64,000 bases of DNA from Viola odorata. Lineage: Eukaryota; Streptophyta; Magnoliopsida; Malpighiales; Violaceae. Below are positions 31,191 through 43,076 of this stretch, in pieces. Both the position numbers and the translations under genes were made by a program. The notes under the pieces were generated by a model, which worked only from the letters and a program-made list of their open reading frames with translations, was not told the origin of the DNA and ran no database searches. How positions within the stretch are numbered: the first letter of the stretch is position 1; every line of letters begins with the position of its first letter. The DNA lies in NCBI GenBank assembly GCA_963691705.1, contig OY829539.1:16852186-16916185 (forward strand), written 5' to 3'.

Positions 31191-32560
31191 CTGACCTTTC
31201 TTCCCTATCCAGTCCGATTGTTTCCCTCTTGCAGGAAATCGATGATGTGTTCGTGAAATAGATACCGATAGACCTACCTCCCGTCAAAGGGATTGAGCAC
31301 AAGATTGACCTAGTATCGGGATCGACATTACCCAACCAACCAGCTTACTGGTTCAATCCGGAAGAAACCAAGGAGCTTCAACGTTAGGTAGACGATCTTA
31401 TGAGTAAGGGATTCATCTGGGAGAGTATGTAGCCATGCACATTACTAGTACTATTGGTACCCAAGAAAGACGGAACATGACGTATGTGTGTGGACTATCG
31501 GGCTATCAACAAAACACCGTCAAGTATCGTCATCCCATTCCGCGCCTCGACAACATGTTGGATGAGTTGAGTGGTAGTACCGTCTACTCCAAGATAGACT
31601 TGATGAGTGAATATCACCGGATCTGAATGCATGAGGGAGATGAATGGAAGACCGCCTTCAAGATAAATTACGGTAATGCCATTTGGTCTCTCTAACGCTC
31701 CAAGTACTTTCATGCATTTGATGAACTATATGTTGCGTGATTTTATCGGGCATTTTATTGTTGTTTACTTTGACGATATCCTTATTTACAACCCTTCACT
31801 TGAAACTCATGTTACCCACTTACGCACCATACTCCACACACTTAGGATTCATAAATTATATGCGAAATTAGCTAAGTGTGAATTTTGTCTAGATCGAGTT
31901 CATTTCCTTGGTTTTGTTGTGAGTATAGACGGAGTACAGGTAGACGAAGAGAAGGTAAGAGCAATCAAGGAGTGGGTGCAACCCAAAAATTCTAGCGACG
32001 TCAGGTCTTTTCACGGTTTGGCCAATTTCTACCGTCGCTTTGTCCCTAACTTTTCCATGGTAGCTACCCCTCTCAACGAGCTCACAAAGAAGAATGTACC
32101 ATTTGAATGGGGGGACAGATAGGTAGAAGCCTTCCGAGACTTGAAGAACCGGCTCATGCAGTCACCGGTACTGACCTTACTAGATTTCAACAAGCCCTTT
32201 GAGTTAGAGTGTGACGCCAGTGGTATATGTATCGGGGCCGTTCTTACTCAAGAAGGATATCTGGTTCTGGTAGTCTATTTTAGTGAGAAACTTAACGGCG
32301 CCCAGCTCAATTATTCCACCTATGACCGTGAGTTGTACGCGCTGGTGAGATCCCTGATGGTGTGGGAACATTATCTCCTTCCAAATCAGTTCGTCATTCA
32401 TATGGATCATCTGAGTCTCAAGTACCTCCAAGGACAAGCGAAGCTCAACAAATGACATGCCAAGTGGATGGAACTTATTGAAGCCTACCATTACACCATC
32501 AAGTACAAAAAGGGCAAGGAAAATATGATTGCCGACGCTCTTTCAAGAAGGTACATGCTT
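31191..32560 (+). pseudogene. pol: Chromovirus C reverse transcriptase and RNase H
   Basis: RT motifs in two frames: [31 protein letters not shown] and [12 protein letters not shown] (to 31626), then MPFGLSNAPSTFMHLMN, the catalytic YFDD in VVYFDDILIY, KCEFCLDRVHFLGFVVS and ANFYRRFVPNF. RNase H follows (32141-32455) with [25 protein letters not shown] and [10 protein letters not shown], ending [14 protein letters not shown]. Several stops (for example at 31259, 31387, 31624, 32120 and 32453) and one frameshift make it inactive. The catalytic residues themselves are intact. Confidence 0.8.
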
Positions 32561-33697
32561 ATTAATTCCCTTAATGCTATTTTTTTGGATTTTCCTATCT
32601 AGTAAACCTTTATAAACATGATGAAACCTTCCGTGACATATATGTTGCATGTGATAAAGGGCCCTACTTGCATTTTGTGAAGCATGACAGATTCTTATTC
32701 AAACACAAACGGCTTTGCATACCTAGCATCCGGGAATACTTATGTTGGAAGCCCATAAGGGTGGATTAAATGATCATTTTGGTATTACCAAGACATTACA
32801 TGCGCTGAAAGACTAGTTCTTTTGGCCAAAGATGAAAGTTGAAGTAACAGAGTTAATTGCTAAATGTTTTGTATGCAAACGGGCTAAGTCCACATCCATG
32901 CATCATGCATCTTATATACCATTACCGGTAGCTAGTCATCATTAGGTTGATTTATCAATAGATGTTATTCTAGGGCTGCCAAGGTCTAAAAATGGCAATG
33001 ATTCTATTTTTGTTGTGGTTGACCATTTTTTTAAAGATGACTCATTTCATTCCCTGTGCAAAAACTCATGATGCTTGTCGTATTGCTCATCTATTCTTCC
33101 AAAATATTATCTGTTTGTATGGTATGCCTATAACAATCGTTAATGACAGGGATACTAAATTCTTGAGTCATTTTTGGCGTACGTTTTGGTATCTACTAGG
33201 CACTAAACTTCTTTTCTCCACCACTTGTCACCCTCAAACAGACGGACAGATGGAAGTAGTGAATAGAACCTTAGGGTCATTGTTGAGAGTCATGGTTGAC
33301 ACACACAGAACTAAGTGGGAAGATAGCCATTGCATTCATTGAATTTGCTTATAACCATGCGTATCACTCAACTATTGGTTTCTCTCTGTTTGAGGTGGTA
33401 TACAGGTTTCAACCCTTGACCCCTTTTGATCTCTTACCATTTACCTTTGAGTGTGCTTAAGTGTGTAGATGGTGAAACCAAGGCAGAGGAGGTTAAGAAG
33501 TTGCACACGGAGGTCTGGAAGAGCGTAGAAGTAATGAACGCCAGAGAGGTCTGATAACAATATAGACAATTTCAGGGGCGTTATCGTCCTTACACCCTGT
33601 GTTAAGGTCGGAACCCTGTAGCCCCTATCGGGCGCTTGCCGCGGAAGTTGCCACCGCTCGCCAAGAGAAGAATCCTGGGATGGTCGACATCAACGGA

Positions 33698-33728
<31 letters not shown>

Positions 33729-34440
33729 TCTCACGCGTCATCTATCCACATGCACGATGTTATCCCATCCCAGGTCAGCCACGACGTCACTCGAGGCTGT
33801 CGTCCATGACGTCACTTGAAGTTATCGTCCATGACGTCACTCGAAGCATTATCTTCCCTAGATAACGCCTACCCCCTAGATGTAACGCCCTTGCTTGGCC
33901 TATAAATACCCCACCATTCGAAACACAAGGTAAGCCTAAGATCGCTACTCGAACCCCTGCCATTTTGAATAGCCATACTAACTTAAGCATCGGACTGTCT
34001 ACGTCGGAGCCCCCCTCCGGCGCCTTGCAGGTACACTCAACGGCAACTATAGTGACTCCGAGCTGCCATAATCCTCACCCCGATCATCCAGAAGTTCGAA
34101 TCTTATCAAGGTCATCAAACGGAATAAGGGCAAGACATTGACATCCTTTGAGCCAGGCCAATGGGTTTAGTTGCACTAGCACAAAGATAGGTTCCCTCAG
34201 CAACAACAAGGGAAGTTGAGACCTCGCAGCGACGAACCCTTTGAAATCCTCCACCGCATCAATGACAACACTTATATCCTTGGCTTACCGGGTGAGTATG
34301 GATCCATCAGAAACTCCTTCCATATTGATGACTTAACTGTTTACAATGCAGATAACGGAGGAGTTGAGGTATCAGATTCGAGGACGAATCCTTTCAAAGG
34401 AGGTGGAGATGATGCAATCACAACTATGATAACGGTTAAA
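32561..34440 (+). pseudogene. int: Chromovirus C integrase, split by a solo LTR
   Basis: The zinc-binding part (32700-32960) is riddled with stops. The core frame (32992-33342) has [25 protein letters not shown] and [19 protein letters not shown], so the D, D, E residues are present. The C-terminal part is interrupted at 33551 by the solo Retand LTR and resumes at 34109, ending PFEILHRINDNTYILGLP, then SDSRTNPFKGGGDD. That tail is shared with element D and spans the polypurine tract. No canonical chromodomain is visible. Confidence 0.75.
33552..34108 (+). repeat. Solo Retand LTR (557 bp) with target duplication AGGTC
   Basis: TGATAACAAT...ATCTTATCA flanked by AGGTC at 33547-33551 and 34109-34113. 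The integrase reading of chromovirus C continues across it when it is ignored. TATAAATA is at 33901-33908. It contains CGACGTCA (33782) and TGACGTCA (33807, 33832) in a 25-bp repeat, and a run of 27 G at 33702-33728. This solo LTR fixes the LTR termini for the whole Retand family here. Confidence 0.9.
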
Positions 34441-34628
34441 GAGTAGGAGATGGAACCAAAAGGGCCAATAACACGCAGCATGCCCAGGAAGCTAACGCTA
34501 TGGATAACGGTAGAGATGAAGACAGGAGAATACTGTCCCGAGAAATGAACATTAACGATGATTGCGCATCATGGCGAAACCCAAGAGCCCGAAGCTTATG
34601 GGATAGTTACCGGGAACGTGTCTGTTGC
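34410..34628 (+). repeat. Chromovirus C 3' LTR, first 219 bp
   Basis: Starts TGATGCAATCAC right after the polypurine tract AAAGGAGGTGGAGA, in the same context as element D, where the LTR starts TGATGCGATCC. It is interrupted by the Retand-2 5' LTR at 34629. The stop codon of pol lies inside this LTR. Confidence 0.7.
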
Positions 34629-35198
34629 TAATAACAATAGACCTATCGCCAGGGGCATTTTCATCTTTACACCCAGTGTTAGGGACCAGACTCTGTTGCC
34701 CTTACTGGGCAGGCAGCCTCGAGCCCATTACCTCTCAGCATACGGTTGATGCTGGGATGTTCGACATCAACGGGGGGTCTCACACGTTATCCATCCTTAC
34801 GATTGGCACTTTCCCATCCCAGCCGCGGTACCACATCCCATACCAAGCGCATGTGTTACCCTCTCCCCTGTCTAACGCCCACCTTGGGGAGTTAACGCGG
34901 AACACCCCCTAACGAGAAATTTCAACCGCTTGTCAAACCTGATATCCCCTCTAGCGAGATTTTCTTAGGAAAGATTCCCTTTTCTGCCTATAAATACCCC
35001 CTGGATCGAAGAAGAAGGTAAGCCTAAGATCACTACTCGAACATCTGCTAGTTGGAATAATCTTACTGACTTAAGCATCGGAGTGTTTACGCCGGAGACC
35101 CCCTCCAGCACTTTGCAGGGATCTCGGACGACGGTGAACAGTGAAACCAACAAGCCATCTTCCCCAACTATCCTTCAACAAGACCTCAAATCTTATCA
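34629..35198 (+). repeat. Retand-2 5' LTR (570 bp)
   Basis: Starts TAATAACAAT (the family's TG altered to TA) and ends ATCTTATCA, followed by AAGTGGTGCTTTCATTGAG, a primer-binding-site-like sequence shared in diverged form with Retand-1. TATAAATA is at 34989-34996. Unlike the other Retand LTRs here, it lacks the TGACGTCA array. Confidence 0.8.
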
Positions 35199-35286
35199 AA
35201 GTGGTGCTTTCATTGAGAGCTTTGGCCCTATTAAGTGAGCGTCCTTAATAGCTAAGCTCGGTTTTTTCTTTGAAGATTGCGGGATT

Positions 35287-36996
35287 ATGGCTTCCGATTC
35301 AGATACTCCCCTATCCCAGTCCTCTAGTCCCCCTTTCACCACCCGCAGAGCGCTTTTCCCTTTTGCCACTTCCGATGTTTCTACTATGGTACAGGAATTT
35401 CCCCTGGGAACGTTAGATCCTTCCTTTCGGCAAACATTGGGAACACCCACTTCGCAGATGTACAGTTCATCCTCCCAAATCACAGGACCTAGCTATTCTA
35501 CTCCCCTCCTAGAGAGGCCTGTGACGGATAATGCAGGCAATCCTCTTGTAAGCTCGATATCAGCTCTTCGTGCTCAGTTAGATCATCTGACCGAGCTAGC
35601 CGCAGGATTCACGCCTCATGTTTCTGGGCCTAGCGTACCCTCTCAGATAGTTTTTACTCCATATATTATCACTAATCGACCCTTATCACCTCGTTAATCC
35701 AGAGGCATTCCATTAAGTTTACCCGCGACATCAGACCCTCCCGGTTTCATGTAACTCACATGTAGACACGCCGAACCTACTGAGCAGCACATGAGAGAAA
35801 TCCCTATTTCTGAAGGAGAACGCTGGCACGACGAACATAGAGAACCTTGGAATGACAGGCGAGACAAGATGTTCAGGGATTTATCTCCTAGGCGTAGTGA
35901 AAGATCAAGCAGTATGAGGCATTGAACCTGAACACCTAGGAGCCGCAGTCGGTCCCCTAGACGGCACCGTGAATACGACATTCGAGATCAAAGACACCTT
36001 AGGGAAGTTTCTCCTCTCTGTCGACCTCATGGGATTCCTGATGATAACGCTGGTCATCCGTTTAGCCGGCACGTAAAACTTCCTACAGAATCGTATGATG
36101 GCACAAAGGACCCTATCTCTCACCTCAACAAAGTGAAAGATTTCGTACAGTTCCAAACTCATAGCGATGCAACGTCATGCCAGATCTTTGTCATGACATT
36201 GTCAGGTGTAGCGCGTCTCTGGTTTGAGGGACTTCCAGCAGGATCTATCGACAACTTTTCTTAGTTGGAAGCTAAGTTCCGGAGCCGATTTAGCACGGTT
36301 GTCCCCATTAGGAAATCTACGGTAGCATTGTTCGATATCCATCGAAAACCGCAGGAGTCCCTGAAGGATTTCCTAGGTCGCTTTGACCTCGAGATGTCGT
36401 TAACACCAGGTGTTACCATTGATTTTATGGTGGAAGCCTTAAAGCGTAACTGCCAGTATGGGAAGCTGCGAGATACGCTAATGGTGGATCCCCCGTTGAC
36501 TTTAGATGCGCTAAGGCTAAAAGCTCACAATTATGCGAGGATGGAGGAGGAGGAAAACAGAGAGAAAATTCGGAGCATGCCCCAAGACGCACACCTCACC
36601 CCTAACGCCCAAGCCAATACAACCCCAGACAGTTGCTTAAACGATGACTATGGCCAGCGAAAAGATCATATCCCTAGAGCCTTGAATCGGCAAAGGGGTA
36701 ATTTTTCAAAGGGGAGAGCTGGTAATTCACCTACTAGAAGACACACAGATCCACCGAAGGGTCGAATATACGACCCTGGCCTTCCTTCCCTCATACTTCC
36801 CAGAGCAGAAATCCTAGCAATCGTTCAGCAGCGAAACCTGCCTATTCGTTATCCAGCTCCCATGAAACCAGGAGTAATTATGGGAGGAAGGGAAAATGCT
36901 TACTGTAAGTTCCACAAAGTCAAGGGGTACTCCACGGATGTGTGCAGAGAGTTGAAGTTGGCAATAGAACGTTTAGTCGAGGAGGGCTATCTGTGA
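35287..36996 (+). pseudogene. gag: Retand-2 gag
   Basis: ATG at 35287 (MASDSDTPLSQSS). It preserves the full capsid region missing in Retand-1: KLPTESYDGTKDPISHL, QIFVMTLSGVARLWFEGLPA, LEAKFRSRFSTVVPI, ESLKDFLGRFDLEM. The zinc-finger-like end C-x3-H-x4-Y-x4-C (YCKFHKVKGYSTDVC) has a Tyr where Retand-1 keeps His. Stops at 35695, around 35924-35930 and at 36262 break the frame, and an SR-rich segment is also present. Confidence 0.75.
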
Positions 36997-37047
36997 GAAT
37001 TTACCACAAAAACAAAAGAAGAAGCCTGAAACAACCCAACTGGAAAA

Positions 37048-39215
37048 ATGACGGGCGATAGGCAAACGCCCCCGCACCCCCCAGGAAATAGCAATAACCC
37101 TAGAGGAAGAGTGAGAGAGACACTGACGGTCCACGACGACGACGTTCCCATGATCAATATTATTACGGGTGGGACGTCGTACCTCGACGAACCTGTACCG
37201 TCAGCGCCCAGTCTGGGAGAGAAACGTAAGTGGGAGACCCTACTGGTAAAAAGTGAGGCAATAAGTGCTTTAGACCGGATGGTGTTATCCTTCTCAGAAG
37301 AAGACGAGAAGGGTGTCATTTTCCCGCACAATGACGCGTTAGTAGTCACACCCGTCATCAGAAATCATGGGATTGGGAGAACCCTCATTGATAATGAGAG
37401 TGCAGTAAACCTATTTTCACTAGAAGCGTATAACCTTATGAAATGTCCCGACAGTGACCTAACGCCTTGCAAAAAACCAATAATCGGAGTAGATGGCATC
37501 CCGATCCCAGTGACAGGAGTTACATCCCTACCGGTGTACTTCAGGGAAGATGTGTCCAAATGGTCAGAAGAGTTATTATTCCTGGTGGTAGACCTAACCC
37601 TGCCCTATAACGCCATACTTAGGCGGCCGTTCCTCAACCGCTTTGGGGCAGAAATATCTCAAAAGCACTTAAAGATGAAATACCCCTCTTGGGATGGGGT
37701 GGTTTCGATCAAAGGTGACCAGAAGTTGGCCGTCGAATGTTACTTGCTTATGACCTAGAAGAGCTGCGATCGTTACGTATGTGTAGCGGACGATCCGTTC
37801 GAGAAAAAAGAGGAAAAATGCACCCAACTGGTGGACAACATGGTGTCTGTCCCCATTAGCGGGGTTAAGGAAGCGAACTTTCTAGTTAGTGAAAAGCTAA
37901 ATCCGGAGGAAAACGCGCAGTTAGCCCAATTGTTGAACAAGTGTAAAGGAGAATTTGCATGGAAGTCAATGGATATGTCGGGAATCTCGCGGAAAGTGGC
38001 GGAGCACCAGCTAAACGTCTACCCTAATGCTAAGCCCGTACAGCAAAAATGGTGAGCGTTCTCTTCAGAAAAAGCGTTAGCCATTGAGAAAGAAACATCG
38101 AAACTCATAAGTGCAGGGTTCATCCAAGAGGTTCAATACCCAACGTGGTTGGCTAACCCTGTCCTAGTTCCCAAACCTAGCAGAGAATGGCGTATGTGTA
38201 TTGATTTTACCGATTTGAACGACGCTTGTCCCAAAGACTGCTACCCCCTTCCTCCAATTGATCAACTGGTCGACCAGACCGCGGGGTATGCCTATCTGAG
38301 TTCACTAGACGCTGATTCAGGATACCACCAAATCCCCATGGCCGTTGAAGATGAAGAAAAAACCGCTTTCATCACTCCCAAGGCCACCTACTGTTATACG
38401 GCAATGCCATTTGGTTTGAAAAATATTTGAGCCACCATTCAGCGTATGGAAAATAAAGTCTTCGAGAAGCAAATTGGGAAAAACGTTGAAGCATACGTGG
38501 ATGATATATTGATCAAAAGTCAGAGCTTCAAAGACCATTTAACTGACTTAGAAGAAGTCTTTAATGTGATGAAAGAATACCAGATGAAGTTGAACCCCCG
38601 CAAATGCATGTTTGCATTCCAAACAGGCAAGTTCCTGGGGTACGTGGTCAGTCAGAAGGGCATTCAGCCTAACCCTTCGAAAATAAAAGCAATCCAAGAT
38701 ATGGTATCACCGCGAACCATTAAAGAAGTGCAGAAACTTACGGGGTGCATTATCGCCCTAGGACAGTTTATTTATTAACAAGGCGAAAGATGTCTACCAT
38801 TCTTCAAGGTTATCCGCAAGAAAGCGTCCTTCGGGTGGACAAAAGAATGTGAGAAGGCATTTGCTGGCATAAAGGCCTACCTCTAGTCTGATCTGGTGCT
38901 AACGAGACCTGAACCAAGTGATACCTTATACTTATATTTGGGCGTCGCTGACGAGGTGGTTAGCGCTATCCTCGTACGAAGTGATAACCATATCCATCGC
39001 CTAGTATTCTTTATCAGCCATGTGTTGAAAGACGCTGAGTTGCGGTACGCCCGTATCGAGAAAATAGCATTTGCGCTAATACAGGCAACGAGGAAAATAG
39101 ATAGGTACTTTCAGGCTCACTCTGTCATTGTACTCACGAATCAACCTTTGAGAAGGATATTCAGGAAACCCGAGTCTTCGGGGAGAATGCTAATTTGGGC
39201 CATCGAGCTCGAATA
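37048..39215 (+). pseudogene. pol: Retand-2 protease, RT and RNase H in one frame
   Basis: A single frame runs from 37048 through protease (TLIDNESAVNLF), RT (MCIDFTDLNDACPKD, SLDADSGYHQIPM, YVDD in EAYVDDILIKSQ near 38497) and the degenerate first RNase H (LYLYLGVADEVVSAILV). It is interrupted by stops at about 37756, 38053, 38428, 38776, 38884 and 39214. The frame shows that protease and RT are continuous in this family, so the shift in Retand-1 is secondary. Confidence 0.8.
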
Positions 39216-39800
39216 ATATGGGTTACAGTACAAATCCTGGTCGTCCGTGAAAGCCCAAATATTAGCAGATTTCATACCTGAATGTACGTTTACAGAAGAC
39301 CCGCTGACGGACCTAACCGAAGAGGAAAAAGGAGACTTAGATCTCCCATTTCCAGAATCCTACACCGATTTGTGGATAATCCACGTGGACGGGGCTAAAA
39401 ATCAAGAGTCAACAACGGTAGGAATCTTTATGATTGGACCACATGACGTGCAGATACGATACGCCATAAGAATCTTGCAGCCGTTATTAACAACGCGACA
39501 GAGTATGAGGCTTTATTGGCTGGACTCAGAATAGGTAGGAGCTTCTCTAGCAAAGCCATACACGACACTGGAATGATGGGAGACCTGCGACTAAAGATCT
39601 GCGAAGATTCTAAGTTAATAATAGATCAAGTCTTGGGACACTCTCAAGCTAGAGAACCAATCATGATCCGATACCTCGCTAAGGTGAGATTTGAATTATT
39701 GGAGATAAAGAAAAGCGGCATGCAGGTCAGCTTTGAGCACATCCCTAGAGAAGATAACGCCGAGGCAGACAATCTTGCTAAGCTCGCGGTAAATTCGGAA
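39216..39800 (+). pseudogene. Retand-2 archaeal-type RNase H
   Basis: Begins in the RT frame with HVDGAKNQESTTVGIFM. A 1-bp deletion near 39490 shifts the frame, and it continues from 39516 with AGLRIGRSF, CEDSKLIIDQVLGHSQ and EDNAEADNLAKLA. All acidic positions of the fold are kept, unlike in Retand-1. Confidence 0.75.
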
Positions 39801-41119
39801 GCGCTCATACCTAAGAGAGTATACTACCGAGAAATACCCGTGCCCTCCTTCATAGAGGAACAAGCATCATTCTGTGTTGAAGAAGCCACGAACGACTGGC
39901 GAATCCCTGTAATAAAATATTTAAAACATGACGAGTTTCAAACAGATAACACCGAAAAGAAAAAAGTTTTGAAGCAAGAGGTATGATGCACGTACTACAA
40001 TGGGGAACTAATAAGAAGATGTTTCTCTCATCAAACCGCAAAGTGTATAACAGAACAGGAAGGCCTCCACACTTTGCGAGAAATTCACGAAGGAATATGC
40101 GGCATGCATGTAGCTGGTGACACTATGGCAGCACAAGTCTTTCGGGCAGGATTCTACTGGCCCACCATTCGCAGAGACAATCATAACTTTGTACAAACTT
40201 GCATAAATGTCAGGAATTCGCTAAAATTCCCCGGAAACCTGCCGTGGAAATTTCTGAGATAATCGCTCCTTGCCCGTTCGCTAAGTGGGGTATTGACATT
40301 TTAGGTCCTTTCCCAAAAGCCAGATCTCAACTCAAATTTGTAGTCGTGGCAGTAGACTATTTCACGAAATGGGCAGAAGCTGAAGCGGTAGCCAACATCA
40401 CCACGGAAAAAATTTGGCGTTTCTTCAAATATCAAGTCATAATGCGATTTGGGGTACCTCGCATATTGGTCAGCGATAATGGAGCACAGTTCACGAGTCA
40501 ATTTTTTAGAAATCAGTGCGCGGAATTTCAGATTGAACAAAGGTTTTCTTCCGTAGCACATCCGCAGACCAATGGTCAGGCGGAAGTGACCAATCGTAGC
40601 ATCCTTAGTGGCATCAAAAGAAATTTAGAAGGCTCTAAAAAGAAATGGGCAGACGAACTGTCGCACGTGATGTGGGCCTATCGTATGACCGTTAAAGCCA
40701 GCACGGGAGAAACACCTTTCGTGTTAACTTTTGGCACGGAAGTCGTCACACCAGTAGAGATTGGCACCTTGAGCCTATGAGTGGCATATTTTAAAGAAGA
40801 AATAAATGAAGAAAGGATATGTGCTAACCTCGATGTACTACCTGAGAGGCAAGAAGAGACTCTACATTACAAGTGAAAGATTGCGCAATACCATAACAGA
40901 CAAGTTAGAGAGCGACTGCTCAAAGCAGGAGATTTAGTGCTCAGGGATAAGCGAGTGACAGGACAACGCATGGGAAAACTCAGCCCAAACTGGGATGGCC
41001 TATATCGTGTCACCCACGTTATCGGGAATGGAGCATATCATTTGGAAACACTCGATGGTACTCCTTTACAAAACTCTTGGAATATAGCTCGCTTAAAATT
41101 ATATCATGCCAAAAACTGA
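39801..41119 (+). pseudogene. int: Retand-2 integrase
   Basis: The HHCC region (EIHEGICGMHVAGDT, FYWPTIRRD) is separated by a 1-bp deletion near 40205 from the core frame 40199-40780 with VAVDYFTKWAEAEAV, VSDNGAQFTS and QTNGQAEVTNRS. Stops follow at 40778 and about 40876. The C-terminal part (40937-41119) reads RDKRVTGQRMGKL, GLYRVTHVIGNGAYHLETLD and ends in YHAKN. It is longer than Retand-1 at the end because the Trp codon mutated there is intact here. Confidence 0.8.
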
Positions 41120-41214
41120 TTTATATTTTGATTGAGTAATATCGGCATGCTTTAACAAATGAATCAAGAATATTTTTCGTGCGCTCTGTGATTGATAACA
41201 TGTAGATAACGAAG

Positions 41215-42150
41215 AATACCAGGAGTGAAAATCCTATCCTTGTGAGGCCGATCCTGATCAGACGACTCATTAAGACGAGGCACGCCCTGGCATACTCAAA
41301 GTTTAGTGTTGGGAGTGAAAATCCTATCCTTGTGGCAACCGTGCTAATACAGATGACCCATTAAGACGAGACACACCCAACACCCCCAGGAGTGAAAATC
41401 CTATCCTTGTGGCAATCGTACTAATATAGACGACTCATTAAGATGAGGCACGCCCCGGCATCCTTGGGAGTGAAAATCCTATCCTTGTGGCGACCGTGCT
41501 AATATAGATGGCCCACTAAGACGAGGCACGCTGCAAGGAGATAGTAACTCCACCCTAGAAGTGAAAATCCTATCCTTGTGACGACTGTGCTAACACAGAC
41601 AGCTCATTAAGATGAGGCACGCTCTAGGGGCGCGAGGTTTCAATGCCAGGAGTGAAAATCCTATCCTTGTGAGGTCGATCCTGATCAGACGGCTCATTAA
41701 GACGAGGCACGCCCTGACATACTCAAAGTTTAGTATTGGGAGTGAAAATCCTAACCTTGTGGCAACCGTGCTAATACAGACGGCCCATTAAGATGAGGCA
41801 CGCCCCAACACCCCCGGGAGTGAAAATCCTATCCTTGTGGCAACCGTGCTAATATAGACGGCCCATTAAGACGAGGCCCGCCCCGGCATCCTTGGGAATG
41901 AAAATCCTATCCTTGTGGCGACCGTGTAATATAGACGGCCCACTAAGATGAGGCACGCCCCAAGGAGATAGTAACTCCGCCCTGGAAGTGAAAATCCTAT
42001 CCTTGTGATGACTGTGCTAACACAGACAGCTCATTAAGACGAGGCACGCTCCAAGGGCACGAGGTTTCAACGCTTGGAAGTGAAAATCCTATCTGTGTGA
42101 GGCCGGTCCTGATCAGATGGCTCATTAAGACGAGGCACGCTCCAAGCCGA
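41215..42150 (+). repeat. Tandem repeat block of Retand-2 (11 units)
   Basis: Units of about 75-95 bp start with GAAGTGAAAATCCTATCC and contain GACGAGGCACGCCC. Starts are near 41222, 41309, 41389, 41467, 41558, 41648, 41736, 41817, 41894, 41985 and 42076. They are far more uniform than the six units in Retand-1, with a higher-order pattern (the longer unit with GAGGCCGATCCTGATCAGAC recurs three times). Confidence 0.85.
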
Positions 42151-43076
42151 CCATTGACAAGTGAAACAACAAGGGATATCCCAGCCAGCAACCGGACGAC
42201 AAATACCCGGTGAAGTGGAGTTGGAAAGATATCTCCATGGCCAAAGTAATGCCCCGGTAGGGCCGGATTTAGCAAGACTGAATAAGAAAGCAATACCAGC
42301 AATACTCCGGCATACGTGGGTGAACGCCTATAGAGGCAATTAATGTGTATCATTACATGTTAATTTTACTAACATGGCAACATTTGAGAATGTGCAGGAA
42401 AATTGATGAAATCTCGAAATAGTGAAGAGACTAACGCCCACAAAGGCAGCGAACATTACACAAGAATTCATGACTACCTACGGGGTATCCTTTATCATTA
42501 GCAAGAGAATACATCCTCAGTGATACGAATAATTGTATATCATCTTTCACCCACGGTGTTGAGAGAAGTACTGTTTATAACTGCGATATCTCCTTCCTGA
42601 TACGGAAGCTTATATTCTGCAATACTACACTACTTTGGGCGGCATCAGCCTACGCACAATGTAGCAAAGATGGCCTCAGTCTATTCTCTAAAAATGTCAC
42701 CAAATAGGTGATGATAAAGCAACGTCAGCTATATGATATGAGGAAATTATTTTCCGAGAACGCTGCGTTAGCGTATTCATGTATTTCTCGAGGCAAAAAT
42801 ACCTCAGCAACCCGTATGTGACGTATTGCTATGAAGTTACACCGCAAACATTGCGGTCGATTTACCGCACAAGGTACGATGATCATATCAGTCTGATTCT
42901 TATAAACTACCTCATGACAGAAATATAATAGAAACGAGCCCTACAAATAAAATTTCAAGCTAAAGAGGTGACAACCATTCAAGAGAAATCAGAAATAGAC
43001 CGACATTACAAACACCTTCAAATAAGAGACAAAATATGCCAACGCTAGAAAAGTCAAAAAGATAAAAGCACAAAGC
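42151..43076. other. Spacer between tandem repeats and antisense gene A'
   Basis: No ORF or repeat recognised. It corresponds to 7066-7594 of Retand-1 and should hold the 3' UTR of the antisense gene. Confidence 0.4.

Larger units (their letters stand above)
19678..34628 (+). mobile_element. Chromovirus-type element C, dismembered by later insertions
   Basis: The parts are the 5' LTR remnant (19678-20501), gag (29290-30379), protease and linker (30398-31190), RT-RNase H (31191-32560), integrase (32561-34440, split by a solo LTR) and the 3' LTR start (34410-34628). The 5' and 3' LTR pieces align over about 145 bp at roughly 88 percent by eye. Gag-pol resembles element D. All frames carry stops. 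Insertions of Athila-1, copia E, Athila-2, the solo Retand LTR and Retand-2 make C the oldest layer visible. Confidence 0.7.

Noticed and set aside
35694..36162. Minus-strand frames opposite the Retand-2 gag SR-rich region
   Set aside because: Shadow frames of the gag gene on the other strand.
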